This document shows, piece by piece, positions 14,879-23,878 of a stretch of DNA of 25,942 nucleotides; the first letter of the stretch is position 1; each line of letters begins with the position of its first letter. Under the pieces are notes generated by a model. The model was not told the DNA's origin and ran no database searches. It saw nothing but the letters and a program-made list of their open reading frames with translations. The stretch is taken from contig JBJXEZ010000382.1 of assembly GCA_046153695.1 (NCBI GenBank), positions 1-25,942 on the forward strand, in the 5' to 3' direction. A program made the position numbers and the translations under genes. Origin of the DNA: M3007 sp046153695. Lineage in GTDB: Bacteria; Bacteroidota; Bacteroidia; Chitinophagales; Saprospiraceae.

Positions 14879-16177
14879 TCACGGCCTGGCTTTCAACCGT
14901 TCCATGCGCTCCCGGGAGATTTTTTCATACAGTGTTTTGCGTTGTGGATCCAAGTCCGAGGTTGGAATTTTGGCTAAACAAGTCCTGCTCGCTGCGGCAG
15001 CCCGATCATTTTCGCCTGTCGTTTCGTAAAATTCGGCCAGGCTGTCCCAGGCATTTGGTGAGTCCGGGTACAATTCGGTCATCCAGTTGAAAACCTCAAG
15101 GGCCGGCGCATTTTTTTTGTTGTTCATCAAATCATAGGCCGCACGATTGATATCATCCTCGGTAAAAAACAACCAGTTGGGCTCGGATTTGGTGGTTTTT
15201 TGATAGACTGATTTTGCCCAAGCGATGTCGCCTTCGACCAGTTTATCAAAAAAACTACGACTGCCGGGCGGTGCGGTTTTGCCCAATCTTTCAAATGCGT
15301 TTCCCAAACCGTCATAAAGTGCCGGAGTGGGCGGCGATTTTTTCAATAAATAACGGAAAACCGCCTCGCTCTCCGCGGGCTTCGACTGGAGGAAACTTAT
15401 CGCCACGGCTTTTAGCTCGCTGGGGTAAAAAAGCGGGAGGGGGCTGACGGACGACTCGTGTTTTTTTAAACCGACCTCAAAACCCAAGTCGCGTACATCC
15501 CGGAGAAACTGCGTTTCGATGACCTTGCCCGAGTCGGGTTTCCAACCGTCATATTCCATGTAAAGAGCGGTATTTTTTGCAGCCTCTTCACCTTTGATTT
15601 TGGCCACTACATGCAATGCGCCGTCAATGCCAGCCGATACTCCGGCGGTTGTGATGACCTGACCATTGTCTACAAAGCGTGCATTGACGAGGATTTTCGC
15701 AGCGGGTGTGATCTTTTGCAGTTGGTCGATGTAGCCATGGAAGGTAGTCGCCTCCTTGCCGTCAAGTAATCCGGCCTTCGACAACAGGCCCGCTCCTGTA
15801 CAGACGGACATCATGATTTGTGTGGTTTCTGCACGTTTTTTTATCCACTCTATCATTTTGGGCTCATTCATGACACTACCCGTGCCGCCGCCTGGAAAAA
15901 CGAGAATGTCCGTATGTGGGCAATCATCAATCGAATACTCCGGGGTGATGGTGATGAATCCTTGCGACACGATGGGTTCTTTTTTGAACGCCACAACGAA
16001 GGGTTTGAAGCCCGGTGTGGAGCCAAAAACCTCAGATGGTCCAGAGAAATCGAGAATTTCGACACGCGGATAGACGAATATGCCTACCGAAAGCGGTCTT
16101 TCAGGCGGCTGCGCCATCAAGTGTATGGCTGCAAAAAAGAGGAAAAAAGCGATTGCGATACCCGAAAACTTTTTCAT
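14879..16177 (-). CDS. Exported DJ-1/PfpI-family protein fused to a TPR domain
   Basis: The product is 432 residues from the ATG at 16177 (MKKFSGIAIAFFLFFAAIHLMAQ, a signal peptide); a longer frame to 16204 adds nine residues. Residues about 28-215 form a DJ-1/PfpI (class I glutamine-amidotransferase-like) domain: VGIFVYPRVEILDFSGPSEV, DILVFPGGGTG, and the nucleophile elbow SVCTGAGLL with Cys126. The segment ATTFHGY follows, as in the AraC-associated and isocyanide-hydratase-like branch. After a linker, residues about 245-420 look like TPR helices (LYDGLGNAFERLG, NAWDSLAEFYETTGENDRAA). Export is unusual for this fold. It diverges from the membrane AraC regulator at 16333, which may control it. 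The catalytic activity is unknown. Confidence 0.82.
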   Translation of the reverse strand: MKKFSGIAIAFFLFFAAIHLMAQPPERPLSVGIFVYPRVEILDFSGPSEVFGSTPGFKPFVVAFKKEPIVSQGFITITPEYSIDDCPHTDILVFPGGGTGSVMNEPKMIEWIKKRAETTQIMMSVCTGAGLLSKAGLLDGKEATTFHGYIDQLQKITPAAKILVNARFVDNGQVITTAGVSAGIDGALHVVAKIKGEEAAKNTALYMEYDGWKPDSGKVIETQFLRDVRDLGFEVGLKKHESSVSPLPLFYPSELKAVAISFLQSKPAESEAVFRYLLKKSPPTPALYDGLGNAFERLGKTAPPGSRSFFDKLVEGDIAWAKSVYQKTTKSEPNWLFFTEDDINRAAYDLMNNKKNAPALEVFNWMTELYPDSPNAWDSLAEFYETTGENDRAAAASRTCLAKIPTSDLDPQRKTLYEKISRERMERLKARP

Positions 16178-16332
16178 GTTCAAATAATGTAAATGGTGAA
16201 ACAAAGCGCAAAAGTCAAAGCCACAAAAGGAACTGAGGCGAATGCGGCTGACGAATGGGTACTAACCCTTCCAAATGGACATATTTTGGCAAATTGAGCC
16301 GTGCGCTGACGGCAAATGCCGATTTTTGCCGG

Positions 16333-17664
16333 ATGAATCACCCGGGCATATTCATTTCACTACTATATCTGGTGCTCCTTGCTGGCAGCATTGCTCTGGT
16401 CGACTACTTGAAAAATAACCCCGGGCAAACGGGCGGTTACGTTTGCCCGCCCTGCGGCTGTTCCAGGCACGACTATGTCCTTCCCGAACCCGGCATTTGC
16501 GAAGGTTGCGAGATGCCCTTGATTTCTGTGAACCGTTCCAAAAACCAGGCATTTGCGTTCATCTTCGATAGTTCGGAAACCAATTTTTACCACCACAAAC
16601 TGTTTTACCCGGTCAATTTTCTGGCGATATTTATCAGCGTTTTCGCGCTTTTTCGGTTTCGGCGAGCGGTGCCGGTGGTACTTTTTCTTGCGTTTTTCGG
16701 CTGTTTCGTGCTGTACAGTTTTAAAAACCAACTCCATGGCACCGAGTATTCGATGCATGCGGCCAAAAAATGGACGTTTTTCCCCATATCGTTTTTGCTC
16801 GCCGCCGGGCCAGCGCTGTTCCTGTATGTTGAAAAAATCTTGAAAAACGAAAATCGTTTTTCGAGGCGCGAATGGTTACATTTTCTCCCGACGGCATTGG
16901 TTTTTTTGCTGGATGCCCTCCTTTTTTTGGGGCCGGAAAATTGGCGAAAACTGGCTTTGTACAACAATTACGACCACTTCCCCGGGCTGGCTGAACAAAT
17001 CGCGTTTCTGGTTAGTGGTATTTTTTACGGCATTTTAGCAGGAAAGATCGCTCGCGAAAGTCAGCCTGCTGACCCGCGGTTTGAAAAATGGCAGCGTAGC
17101 CTGCGTTTCTTTTTCGCAGCGGTTGTTGTCATGCTCGCTGCGATGATTCTCGGCAACTTTTTCTACTTCGATTTGATGTCAACCTGGCTGGATTACCACC
17201 CGGTCTGGCTCTGCATAGCGGTGTTTACCTTGTGGTGTACCTATTTTTTGGTGTTCAAAAATGAAGTCATTAGCCAGAGTCAAAAAATCACTGTCCGGGA
17301 ACAGCGCTTGTCGGACGAAAAAATCATGGACTGGAAAGCCCTGGTAGAAGCGGTGATGCAGGACCAAAAACCGTTTTTCGATCCCGAATTGAGCCTCCAA
17401 AAACTTGCCCAAACCGTTGGACTAAAAGAAAAAGACTTGTCCGAAGTACTCAATATTGGCTGTGGGAAAAGTTTTCACGATTTCGTCAATTATTACCGCG
17501 TTGAAGAAGTAAAACGCTTGCTTCTGAACCCGGAAAAACAACATCTCACCAACTTTGCCTTGGCACAGGAGGCCGGTTTTAATTCAAAGTCGGCCTTTTT
17601 TGGTTTGTTCAGAAAATTTGCGGGGACAACGCCAGGCAAATTCAAAAAGGAAAACGGGCTTTGA
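16333..17664 (+). CDS. Membrane AraC-family regulator with heavy-metal-binding-like Cys motif
   Basis: The product is 443 residues from the ATG at 16333; an upstream frame to 16255 adds 26 unlikely residues. A first transmembrane helix (about 7-24) leads to a short external segment with YVCPPCGCSRHDY then PGICEGCEMPLI (Cys38, 41, 43, 56, 59). This resembles the heavy-metal-binding domain pattern YTCPMHP...PGKCPKCGM, with changes. Several more transmembrane helices follow (about 92-345). A cytoplasmic AraC helix-turn-helix domain ends the protein (about 355-443: LSLQKLAQTVGL, FHDFVNYYRVEEVKRLL, FALAQEAGFNSKSAFFGLFRKFAGTTPGKFKK). Such proteins couple an envelope signal to transcription. The divergent DJ-1/TPR gene is the natural candidate target. 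Confidence 0.85.
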   Translation: MNHPGIFISLLYLVLLAGSIALVDYLKNNPGQTGGYVCPPCGCSRHDYVLPEPGICEGCEMPLISVNRSKNQAFAFIFDSSETNFYHHKLFYPVNFLAIFISVFALFRFRRAVPVVLFLAFFGCFVLYSFKNQLHGTEYSMHAAKKWTFFPISFLLAAGPALFLYVEKILKNENRFSRREWLHFLPTALVFLLDALLFLGPENWRKLALYNNYDHFPGLAEQIAFLVSGIFYGILAGKIARESQPADPRFEKWQRSLRFFFAAVVVMLAAMILGNFFYFDLMSTWLDYHPVWLCIAVFTLWCTYFLVFKNEVISQSQKITVREQRLSDEKIMDWKALVEAVMQDQKPFFDPELSLQKLAQTVGLKEKDLSEVLNIGCGKSFHDFVNYYRVEEVKRLLLNPEKQHLTNFALAQEAGFNSKSAFFGLFRKFAGTTPGKFKKENGL

Positions 17665-17792
17665 AAGAAGGTATACCACGCAAATCTTGATTGCTGACCG
17701 TGCCCGATGCTCACCATAAGCCGGTACCACAAGCAGCTTTTTTGTCTGACCTTTGTCATTTCCAGCCTTCCGTGTCCACTACTCCCTTTTGT

Positions 17793-20474
17793 ATGAAATC
17801 TGTTCTGTTGTTCGGCTTTTTCTGCCTCCTTTTCTGCTGCCGGGCTTTTGCCCAACCCACCCAACCTGCACCAAAAACCAATCTTGACCCGCCTAAACGC
17901 CAGTATTTCACCGAAAAAATACCCGCCGGAGCCATCGAATTAGACGGAAAACTGGATGAAGCCGTTTGGAAAAACATTCAGCCCGGCACTGATTTTGTCG
18001 AGCATGAGCCTGACAACGGTACGCCACCAACCAATCCTACTGAGTTTCGCATCCTGTACGACGACAAGTTTCTCTACATCGGCTACCGCGCGTTTGACCC
18101 AGCGCCCGACTCCATCGTGGAACGCATGGGTCGTCGCGACGAGTTTCCCGGCGACTGGATGGAGATCAATATTGACAGCTACCACGACCAGCGCACAGCC
18201 TTTTCCTTTACCTTCTCGTGCAGCGGCGTACGCGGTGATGAGTTTATCAGCAACAATGGCAACAACTGGGATACCAACTGGAACCCCATCTGGGACGGCC
18301 GTTCCAACGTGGACGAGCTAGGCTGGACGGCGGAAGTGAAAATTCCGTTCAGCCAACTGCGCTACAACAACGACCCCGAACAGGTCTGGGGGTTCCAGGT
18401 ACAGCGCCTCATTTTTCGCAAAAACGAACGCTCCACCTTCCAGCTCATCCCGCAAAACGGCAGCGGCTGGGTCAGCCGTTTCGCCGAACTGCACGGCCTG
18501 AAAAACCTGCCCCGCAACAAGGGCGTGGAGATTGCCCCCTACGTGCTGGCCAAGACCGAGCATTTCCAAAAAGAGGAAGGCAATCCCTTCGCCGACGGCT
18601 CTCGCCAAAATATAACCGCCGGCGTTGACGGCAAACTCGCTATCACCCGCGACCTGATCCTCGATTTCACCGTCAACCCCGATTTCGGTCAAGTAGAGGC
18701 CGATCCCGGAGCGGTGCGCCTCGACGGCTACCAGATCTTTTTCAGCGAGCGCCGTCCGTTTTTTATGGAAAGCCGCAACCTGTTCGACTACAACCTGACC
18801 GGTTCTGCCACCGATTTTGACTTCGACAGCGACCTGCTTTTTTACTCCCGCCGTATCGGCGGCGCGCCACACGGAAGCCCCAATCTCAGCGCGGGCGAGT
18901 TCACCGATTTGCCTCAGGCTACGTCCATCCTTGGTGCCGCCAAATTTTCGGGAAAAACCAAAAAAGGGTGGTCCATCGGTATTTTGGAAAGTATCACCCG
19001 ACGTGAAAACGCGGTGGTGGACAACAACGGCGAGCGCCGCGAAGAACTTGTAGAACCACAAACCAACTATTTCGTGGGTCGCCTGATGAAGGACTACAAT
19101 GAGGGCAATACCATTTTTGGGGCCGTTTTAACAGCCGTCAACCGCGAACAAGGCATCGACTGGCTACACCGGAGTGCGTATTCCGGCGGACTGGATTTCC
19201 AACATTTCTGGAAAAGCCGCTGGTGGAATGTGACGGGCAAACTGCTGTTCAGCCATGTAACCGGTACGCCCGAAGCGATATTGGAAACCCAACGCAGCTT
19301 CGAACACTATTTTCAACGCCCGGATGCACCGCATGTGGAAGTTGACCCGACGCGAACGTCGCTCACGGGCACGAGTGGAACGTTCAAAATTGGCAAGTAC
19401 GGCGGTGTCCCCGACAAGTTGGGTGGCATCACCAAGTTTGAGGTGGGCGGCACTTGGCGCTCGCCGGAATTCGAGGTGAACGACATCGGGTTCATGCAAA
19501 GCGCCGACGAGATCAACCATTTCGTGTGGGCGGGCTACCACATCCAAAAACCGTTTTCGGTATTCCGAAATGCCCGTTTCAACTACAACCACTGGTTCAA
19601 GTGGGACTTTGGCGGGCAGTACTTGTTCTCATTCCTCAACGTGAACGCCCACGCTTCATTCCAGAGCAACTGGGGCGCAGGTACCGGTTTTTTTCTCAAC
19701 CCGCACGATATTTCGAACAATGCCCTTCGCGGCGGCTCGCCGTTGCGCCGCCCGGCAGGCCTCGGCGGCTTTGTTTATATAGAGGCGGATGAACGGAAAA
19801 GAGTGGCGTTCAATGCCAATGGCGACAGGTTCGTGGGCTTTGGCGGCGTGGTCACCTCTAACGGAGTAGGTTTTGGCATCAATTTTCAGGCAGCCGACGC
19901 GCTGCGCTTTGGCCTTTACCCCCGCTACAACTACAACTGGCGCAAACAAGACCAATACGTGGCTTCGGCGGTATTTGGAAACGAAACGCGCACCATCGTC
20001 AGCGAAGTGGACCAGCGAAGTTTTTCGCTCACGGCCCGTTTGACCTACAACCTGACTCCCAACCTGACCGTGCAGTACTACGGCCAGCCGTTCATTTTCA
20101 GGGCCAAATACCAGAACTTCGGTATCGTGACCGCCCCGCTGGCCGAGGAGTACGACGCGCGGTTCCACCGGTTCACTGATCAGGAAATCTCGGTGGCCAA
20201 CGACGAATTCTCCGTGGACGAAAACCGCGACGGCACCACGGACTACACCTTTTCAAAGCCCGATTTCAACTTCATCCAGTTTCGATCCAACCTCGTTGTG
20301 CGCTGGGAGTACATCCCCGGGTCGGAGTTGTTCCTCGTCTGGTCGCAGGGTGCCACGCCCAATGCTTACAGTGATTTGGACACGCCGCTTGTACGCAGCC
20401 TGTTCGACAACGTATTTGACGCGCAGCCTACGAATATTTTTTTGGTGAAGGCGACGTATCGGTTTTTGAAGTAG
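17793..20474 (+). CDS. DUF5916 outer-membrane protein with N-terminal CBM9-like domain
   Basis: The product is 893 residues from the ATG at 17793 (MKSVLLFGFFCLLFCCRAFAQ, a signal peptide); the frame upstream to 17691 lacks features. Residues about 45-240 form a carbohydrate-binding-module-9-like sandwich: IELDGKLDEAVWKNI, FRILYDDKFLYIGYRAFD, DWMEINIDSYHD and GWTAEVKIPFSQLRY. The remainder fits the DUF5916 family, beginning with a conserved stretch (VNPDFGQVEADPGAVRLDGY, FFSERRPFFMESRNLFDY) and continuing as predicted barrel strands to the aromatic end IFLVKATYRFLK. The family is common in Bacteroidota and of unknown substrate; a role in surface binding or uptake is inferred. It stands alone and ends with TAG, 18 bp before the convergent LytTR remnant. 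Confidence 0.88.
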   Translation: MKSVLLFGFFCLLFCCRAFAQPTQPAPKTNLDPPKRQYFTEKIPAGAIELDGKLDEAVWKNIQPGTDFVEHEPDNGTPPTNPTEFRILYDDKFLYIGYRAFDPAPDSIVERMGRRDEFPGDWMEINIDSYHDQRTAFSFTFSCSGVRGDEFISNNGNNWDTNWNPIWDGRSNVDELGWTAEVKIPFSQLRYNNDPEQVWGFQVQRLIFRKNERSTFQLIPQNGSGWVSRFAELHGLKNLPRNKGVEIAPYVLAKTEHFQKEEGNPFADGSRQNITAGVDGKLAITRDLILDFTVNPDFGQVEADPGAVRLDGYQIFFSERRPFFMESRNLFDYNLTGSATDFDFDSDLLFYSRRIGGAPHGSPNLSAGEFTDLPQATSILGAAKFSGKTKKGWSIGILESITRRENAVVDNNGERREELVEPQTNYFVGRLMKDYNEGNTIFGAVLTAVNREQGIDWLHRSAYSGGLDFQHFWKSRWWNVTGKLLFSHVTGTPEAILETQRSFEHYFQRPDAPHVEVDPTRTSLTGTSGTFKIGKYGGVPDKLGGITKFEVGGTWRSPEFEVNDIGFMQSADEINHFVWAGYHIQKPFSVFRNARFNYNHWFKWDFGGQYLFSFLNVNAHASFQSNWGAGTGFFLNPHDISNNALRGGSPLRRPAGLGGFVYIEADERKRVAFNANGDRFVGFGGVVTSNGVGFGINFQAADALRFGLYPRYNYNWRKQDQYVASAVFGNETRTIVSEVDQRSFSLTARLTYNLTPNLTVQYYGQPFIFRAKYQNFGIVTAPLAEEYDARFHRFTDQEISVANDEFSVDENRDGTTDYTFSKPDFNFIQFRSNLVVRWEYIPGSELFLVWSQGATPNAYSDLDTPLVRSLFDNVFDAQPTNIFLVKATYRFLK

Positions 20475-20492
20475 GAAGCGACACCCTGCCTG

Positions 20493-21134
20493 CTACCGCC
20501 CAGCCCAAAATCCTTCCAGCGTGTCCCGCCGTCGCCGCGACACCGGTACCACCGCCCCGCCGTTCAGCACGACAACCGGAGGCTCCCCTTTTTCCAGTTT
20601 TTGGATGTGCGCCGTGTTCACGATGTGCGACTGGTGCACGCGCAGGAAGCCGGGAGCGGGTAGCATTTCCTCATATTCCTTGAGATTGCGGGCGTCCAGA
20701 TGGCGTTCGCCGGAAGAAAGAAAAACAAAACTGTAATTGCCGCAACTTTCGATATGCCGGATATCGGGTACAGGGGCGAAAACCAGTCCTTTGCCGGTTC
20801 GAAGGGTGATACGGTTCAGGTTCTTGCTTTCCGTGGCGCGGAGCAGTTCGGTCAATTGCTCCTGTATTTGTTTGGTGTGGCGGTTTTGCTGCGCCTTGCG
20901 AACTGCCGCCACCAACTCGGTGGGGTCCACAGGCTTTAGCAAATAGTCCAGTGCATGGTACCGGAAGGCTCGGACGGCGAAATCGTCGTGGGCCGTGGTG
21001 AACACCACATTGAATTGAAGGGAGGAAACTCGGTCGAGCAGATCGAAGCCGGTGCCGTCGCCCATTTCCACGTCGAGCAGGAGCAAGTCGGGTTGGGTTT
21101 TTTGGAGCAGGTCAAGCGCTTGCTGCGCCCGGCG
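20493..21134 (-). pseudogene. LytTR-family response regulator, N-terminus lost
   Basis: The open frame runs from an in-frame TAG (21135-21137) to 20493, 214 codons; the first usable start (TTG, 21086) lies inside the receiver domain. Visible receiver parts are AQQALDLLQKTQPDLLLLDVEMGD with the phospho-acceptor Asp, VVFTTAHDDFAVRAF and YLLKPVDP. The first roughly 30-35 residues, including the acidic pair, are missing. The LytTR DNA-binding domain is intact (NRITLRTGKGLVFAPVPDIRH to VPVSRRRRDTLEGFW). Normally this regulator would be encoded next to a LytS-type kinase. Here the kinase remnant is head to head and truncated at the same place. A shortened protein with only DNA binding might still be made, but loss of function is more likely. 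Confidence 0.8.
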
Positions 21135-21138
21135 CTAG

Positions 21139-22929
21139 TATCCATGGACATTCGATCCCTCTTTTTTTAACAGGTTCCGCCAACGGTTGTGGTGTAGCGA
21201 TAAACTGACTTATTTTGAAAAAAACAAGTGGACAACGACGGCGGCTATAGGCAAAAACATCGTGCCGGGCGCGGGCGCCTCGTTATGGAGCAGCGGAGGT
21301 TTTGGATTTTTCAGAACAGACTCGAACACTGGAGAAACGGTGCGCCTTGGTAACCTGGATACGCTGTCAAACTTCGAGCGCACATTTTCGATAGCAGAAG
21401 ATCGCAAGGGAAATATTTAGGTGACAACCAACTCCGGCCTTAGGCTTTGGAAAAACGGACGTTTTGAACTGCCCCCTCTGGAACATCCGATGCTGCGGTA
21501 TCAGCCGCGTCAACTTGCCTTGCTGTTCGACGGCAGTTTGGCCATCGGGTTGAGCGCCGAAGGTTTACTAATCCGATATCCATCCGGCCTCATTTTTTAC
21601 CTAAACCAGGACGAAGGCCTGAGTTCCGGTGCAGTGACCAAATTAGTGCCCGTTTCCGGGGGAATGGTCTTTGTTTGTTCAAATAACGGACTGAACCGGC
21701 TTACTCGTTTTCGACCCGATGAAAAGTGGCGAGTAGACATGATTAGTATCAAACAGGGGCTACCGTCCAGTCAGGTCAATGACGCAGTCATGCAGGGCGG
21801 GTACATTTGGGTGGCCACAAACAAGGGGCTGGCGCGTTTCCGGGAGGGTTTGGCCGCTGCTCCGATGCCGCCGCCGGTGTTGGAAAAACTGCTGGTGAAC
21901 AACCAACAGGTTACCATCAAGCCGAACCTGCGTCTGGCGCACGACCAGAACAACCTGACCCTGCGGTTTTTTGCCCTGCACTACCGCTCGGAAGGCAACA
22001 TCCGCTACCGGTACCGGCTGCTGGCCGCGGTGGACGCGGGGTTTATCAGTACCCAAGAGCCTGAAGTGAACTTCTCGAATCTGGCACCGGGTAAATACAC
22101 CTTCGAGGTGCAGGCGCAAAACGAGTCAGGTCATTGGGCCGAGCGCACGCGCTGGTCGTTCGTGGTGCGCGCCGCCTGGTGGCAAACGCCCTGGTTTTGG
22201 GGGGCCTTGGCCCTATTGATGGCGGCGGGGTTGCGGTTGTACTACCTGCGTCGCCTGCGCAAAACTCGGGAAGAGGTCGCCGTGTAGGAAAAAATTCGCG
22301 ACCTGGAAGCGGCGGCGCTGCGAGCGCAGATCAACCCACACTTCATTTTCAACTGTTTGGCCAGCATCCAGTACTTTATCGCCGACAACGACGCGGCTTC
22401 CGCCACGCGCTACCTCAGCCGTTTTGCCCGCTTGGTGCGCCTGGCCCTGCACGGTTCGGTGGACGGGCGGCACAGCCTGCGCGAGGAAATGGACATGCTG
22501 GAAAACTACCTCGCCTTGGAGCAAATGCGCTTCCGGGGCGCGTTTGTTTTCAGTGTCGAAGCCGATCCCGAACTGGAGTCCGATGCGGTGCTGCTGCCGC
22601 CCATGTTAGTGTAGCCGTTCGTGGAAAACGCTTTAGTGCACCGCATGAAAAACAAGTCGGACGGCGGGCGGATCGTCGTAGTGTTTACCTTGGACGGAAC
22701 CGCCCTTGTAGCGACGGTGACGGACAACGGCCCGGGGTACGACGGGCGGAATCGCACACCTGACGGCGGCGAGCCGGGGCACAAATCCGTGGGCATGATG
22801 CTCACACAAAGCCGCTTGGCTGCCTTGGCCACTGCACCGGGCGAAGCGGCTTTTTCCATCGAGGCGGTACGAGGGGACGACGGGACGGTTTGCGGGACGC
22901 GGGTGGTGTTGCGGTTGCCGAGGGGGTGA
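21139..22929 (+). pseudogene. Propeller / Y_Y_Y / LytS-type histidine kinase with three in-frame TAG codons, N-terminus lost
   Basis: One plus-strand frame from 21139 to the TGA ending at 22929 reads as a continuous kinase except for TAG at 21418, 22285 and 22612. It contains two-component propeller repeats (SIAEDRKGNI[TAG]VTTNSGLRLW, YIWVATNKGLARF), a Y_Y_Y domain (RYRYRLL, LAPGKYTFEVQAQNESGHW), a transmembrane helix, and a His_kinase domain (LRAQINPHFIFNCLASIQYF, PPMLV[TAG]PFVENAL, VTDNGPGYDG). The first TAG stands where Trp (TGG) is usual, and the third where Gln (CAG) is usual. The full-length family protein is about twice as long, so most of the propeller is missing. No frameshift is present, and base composition matches the neighbours. 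Confidence 0.82.
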
Positions 22930-22966
22930 GGGAAGGGGGGGAGCGGAGGAAATTTTGGAAAAATTG

Positions 22967-22997
22967 GTTGACACTGGCCGTAGTGCGCGTACTTTTG
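22967..22997 (+). promoter_or_regulatory. Promoter of the toxin-antitoxin operon
   Basis: GTTG (22967-22970), 19 nt, then TACTTTTG (22990-22997) fits the Bacteroidota TTG-N19-TAnnTTTG pattern. The inferred start point near 23003 leaves a short leader before the ATG at 23020. Confidence 0.7.
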
Positions 22998-23019
22998 CAA
23001 AAAAAATACTCAGATCGGT

Positions 23020-23280
23020 ATGCAAGCGATTGACAAGAAGTTGCTAAAATCGGCCCTTGAGGAAATGTTGGCCGAGCGCAACCCGGAATTGGGGCGCGTG
23101 CTCGAAGAGTTGCTGATCAAAATTTTGGCGACCAAATCTGTCACGGATCGAGAAGCGCTGGCGGACATGGAAGGAATCCGCCGAAAATATGCATTGCGGC
23201 GCGAAGCCTTTGTCCCGCTGCACCAAATTTTTGGAGATGCCCCGCCTGCCGCGGAACTCGTAAAAAAACTCCATAAATGA
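23020..23280 (+). CDS. Putative antitoxin of a PIN-domain toxin pair
   Basis: The product is 86 residues, mostly predicted alpha-helical and charged (KKLLKSALEEMLAERNPELGRVLEELLIKIL). Its C-terminal part, residues about 62-86 (EAFVPLHQIFGDAPPAAELVKKLHK), could wrap the toxin. I do not recognise a named antitoxin family and see no clear AbrB, RHH or Phd DNA-binding motif. The antitoxin assignment rests on its size, its position 4 bp before a PIN-domain gene and the shared promoter. If it behaves like other antitoxins it would neutralise the toxin and possibly repress the operon. Confidence 0.65.
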   Translation: MQAIDKKLLKSALEEMLAERNPELGRVLEELLIKILATKSVTDREALADMEGIRRKYALRREAFVPLHQIFGDAPPAAELVKKLHK

Positions 23281-23284
23281 CCTC

Positions 23285-23743
23285 ATGGATTTTGTCCTTG
23301 ACACCAATATCCTAGTTCATTTTGTCCGCAGCGATGCACATATCCGGCAATTGGATGACCGGTTTCATCTGTTCGCACCGGAGAATTCCACATTTGTTTC
23401 TCTTGTTTCGGTTGGTGAAATTCGCTCACTTGCTTTCCAACTAAACTGGGGAGAAGCGAAAATCCAACGGATGAATTTTTTCCTACACGCACTGAACCCT
23501 TTTCCGGTCGAAAGCGATGAAATCGCTGCTGCGTATGCCGATTTGGATGCGTATAGCCAATGCCTACATCCCCGATACCCAACCCCGACGGGCATGTCCT
23601 CACGCAACATGGGCAAAAACGACCTCTGGATCGCGGCAACGGCCATACTGTTCAATGCCACGTTGCTGACGACGGACGCAGATTTTGAGCACCTTGCTCC
23701 GCTCTTTTTGAAGGTCGAACGAGTCCGTTTTCTGCCCGCGTAG
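23285..23743 (+). CDS. PIN-domain (VapC-like) ribonuclease toxin
   Basis: The 152-residue size is typical of VapC-like proteins. The N-terminus MDFVLDTNILVHFVR carries the first catalytic Asp (Asp6). Glu45 lies in VSVGEIRSLA, Asp113 in KNDLWIAATA, and Asp131/Asp133 in LLTTDADFEHL. These are the metal-binding acidic positions of PIN nucleases, so the enzyme looks intact. Family members cleave tRNA or rRNA when released from the antitoxin. The gene starts 4 bp after the putative antitoxin stop, under the promoter at 22967-22997. The region has the marks of an accessory insertion between decayed genes. Confidence 0.88.
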   Translation: MDFVLDTNILVHFVRSDAHIRQLDDRFHLFAPENSTFVSLVSVGEIRSLAFQLNWGEAKIQRMNFFLHALNPFPVESDEIAAAYADLDAYSQCLHPRYPTPTGMSSRNMGKNDLWIAATAILFNATLLTTDADFEHLAPLFLKVERVRFLPA

Positions 23744-23878
23744 CGCCGCCCGTTTACCGAATCTCACGGCATTCCTACCGAATCCCACTTTTCGATACAC
23801 CAGCCTGAAAAGGGCCTGCACATTTGTTGCGTGCGGGAAAAACCCCGCTTGGACGTATCACAAAACTGAACCGAAACC

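Noticed and set aside
21139..22929. Use of TAG as a sense codon (genetic code change)
   Set aside because: TAG is the normal stop of several intact genes in the same window, and the kinase is also truncated, so decay is the simpler reading.
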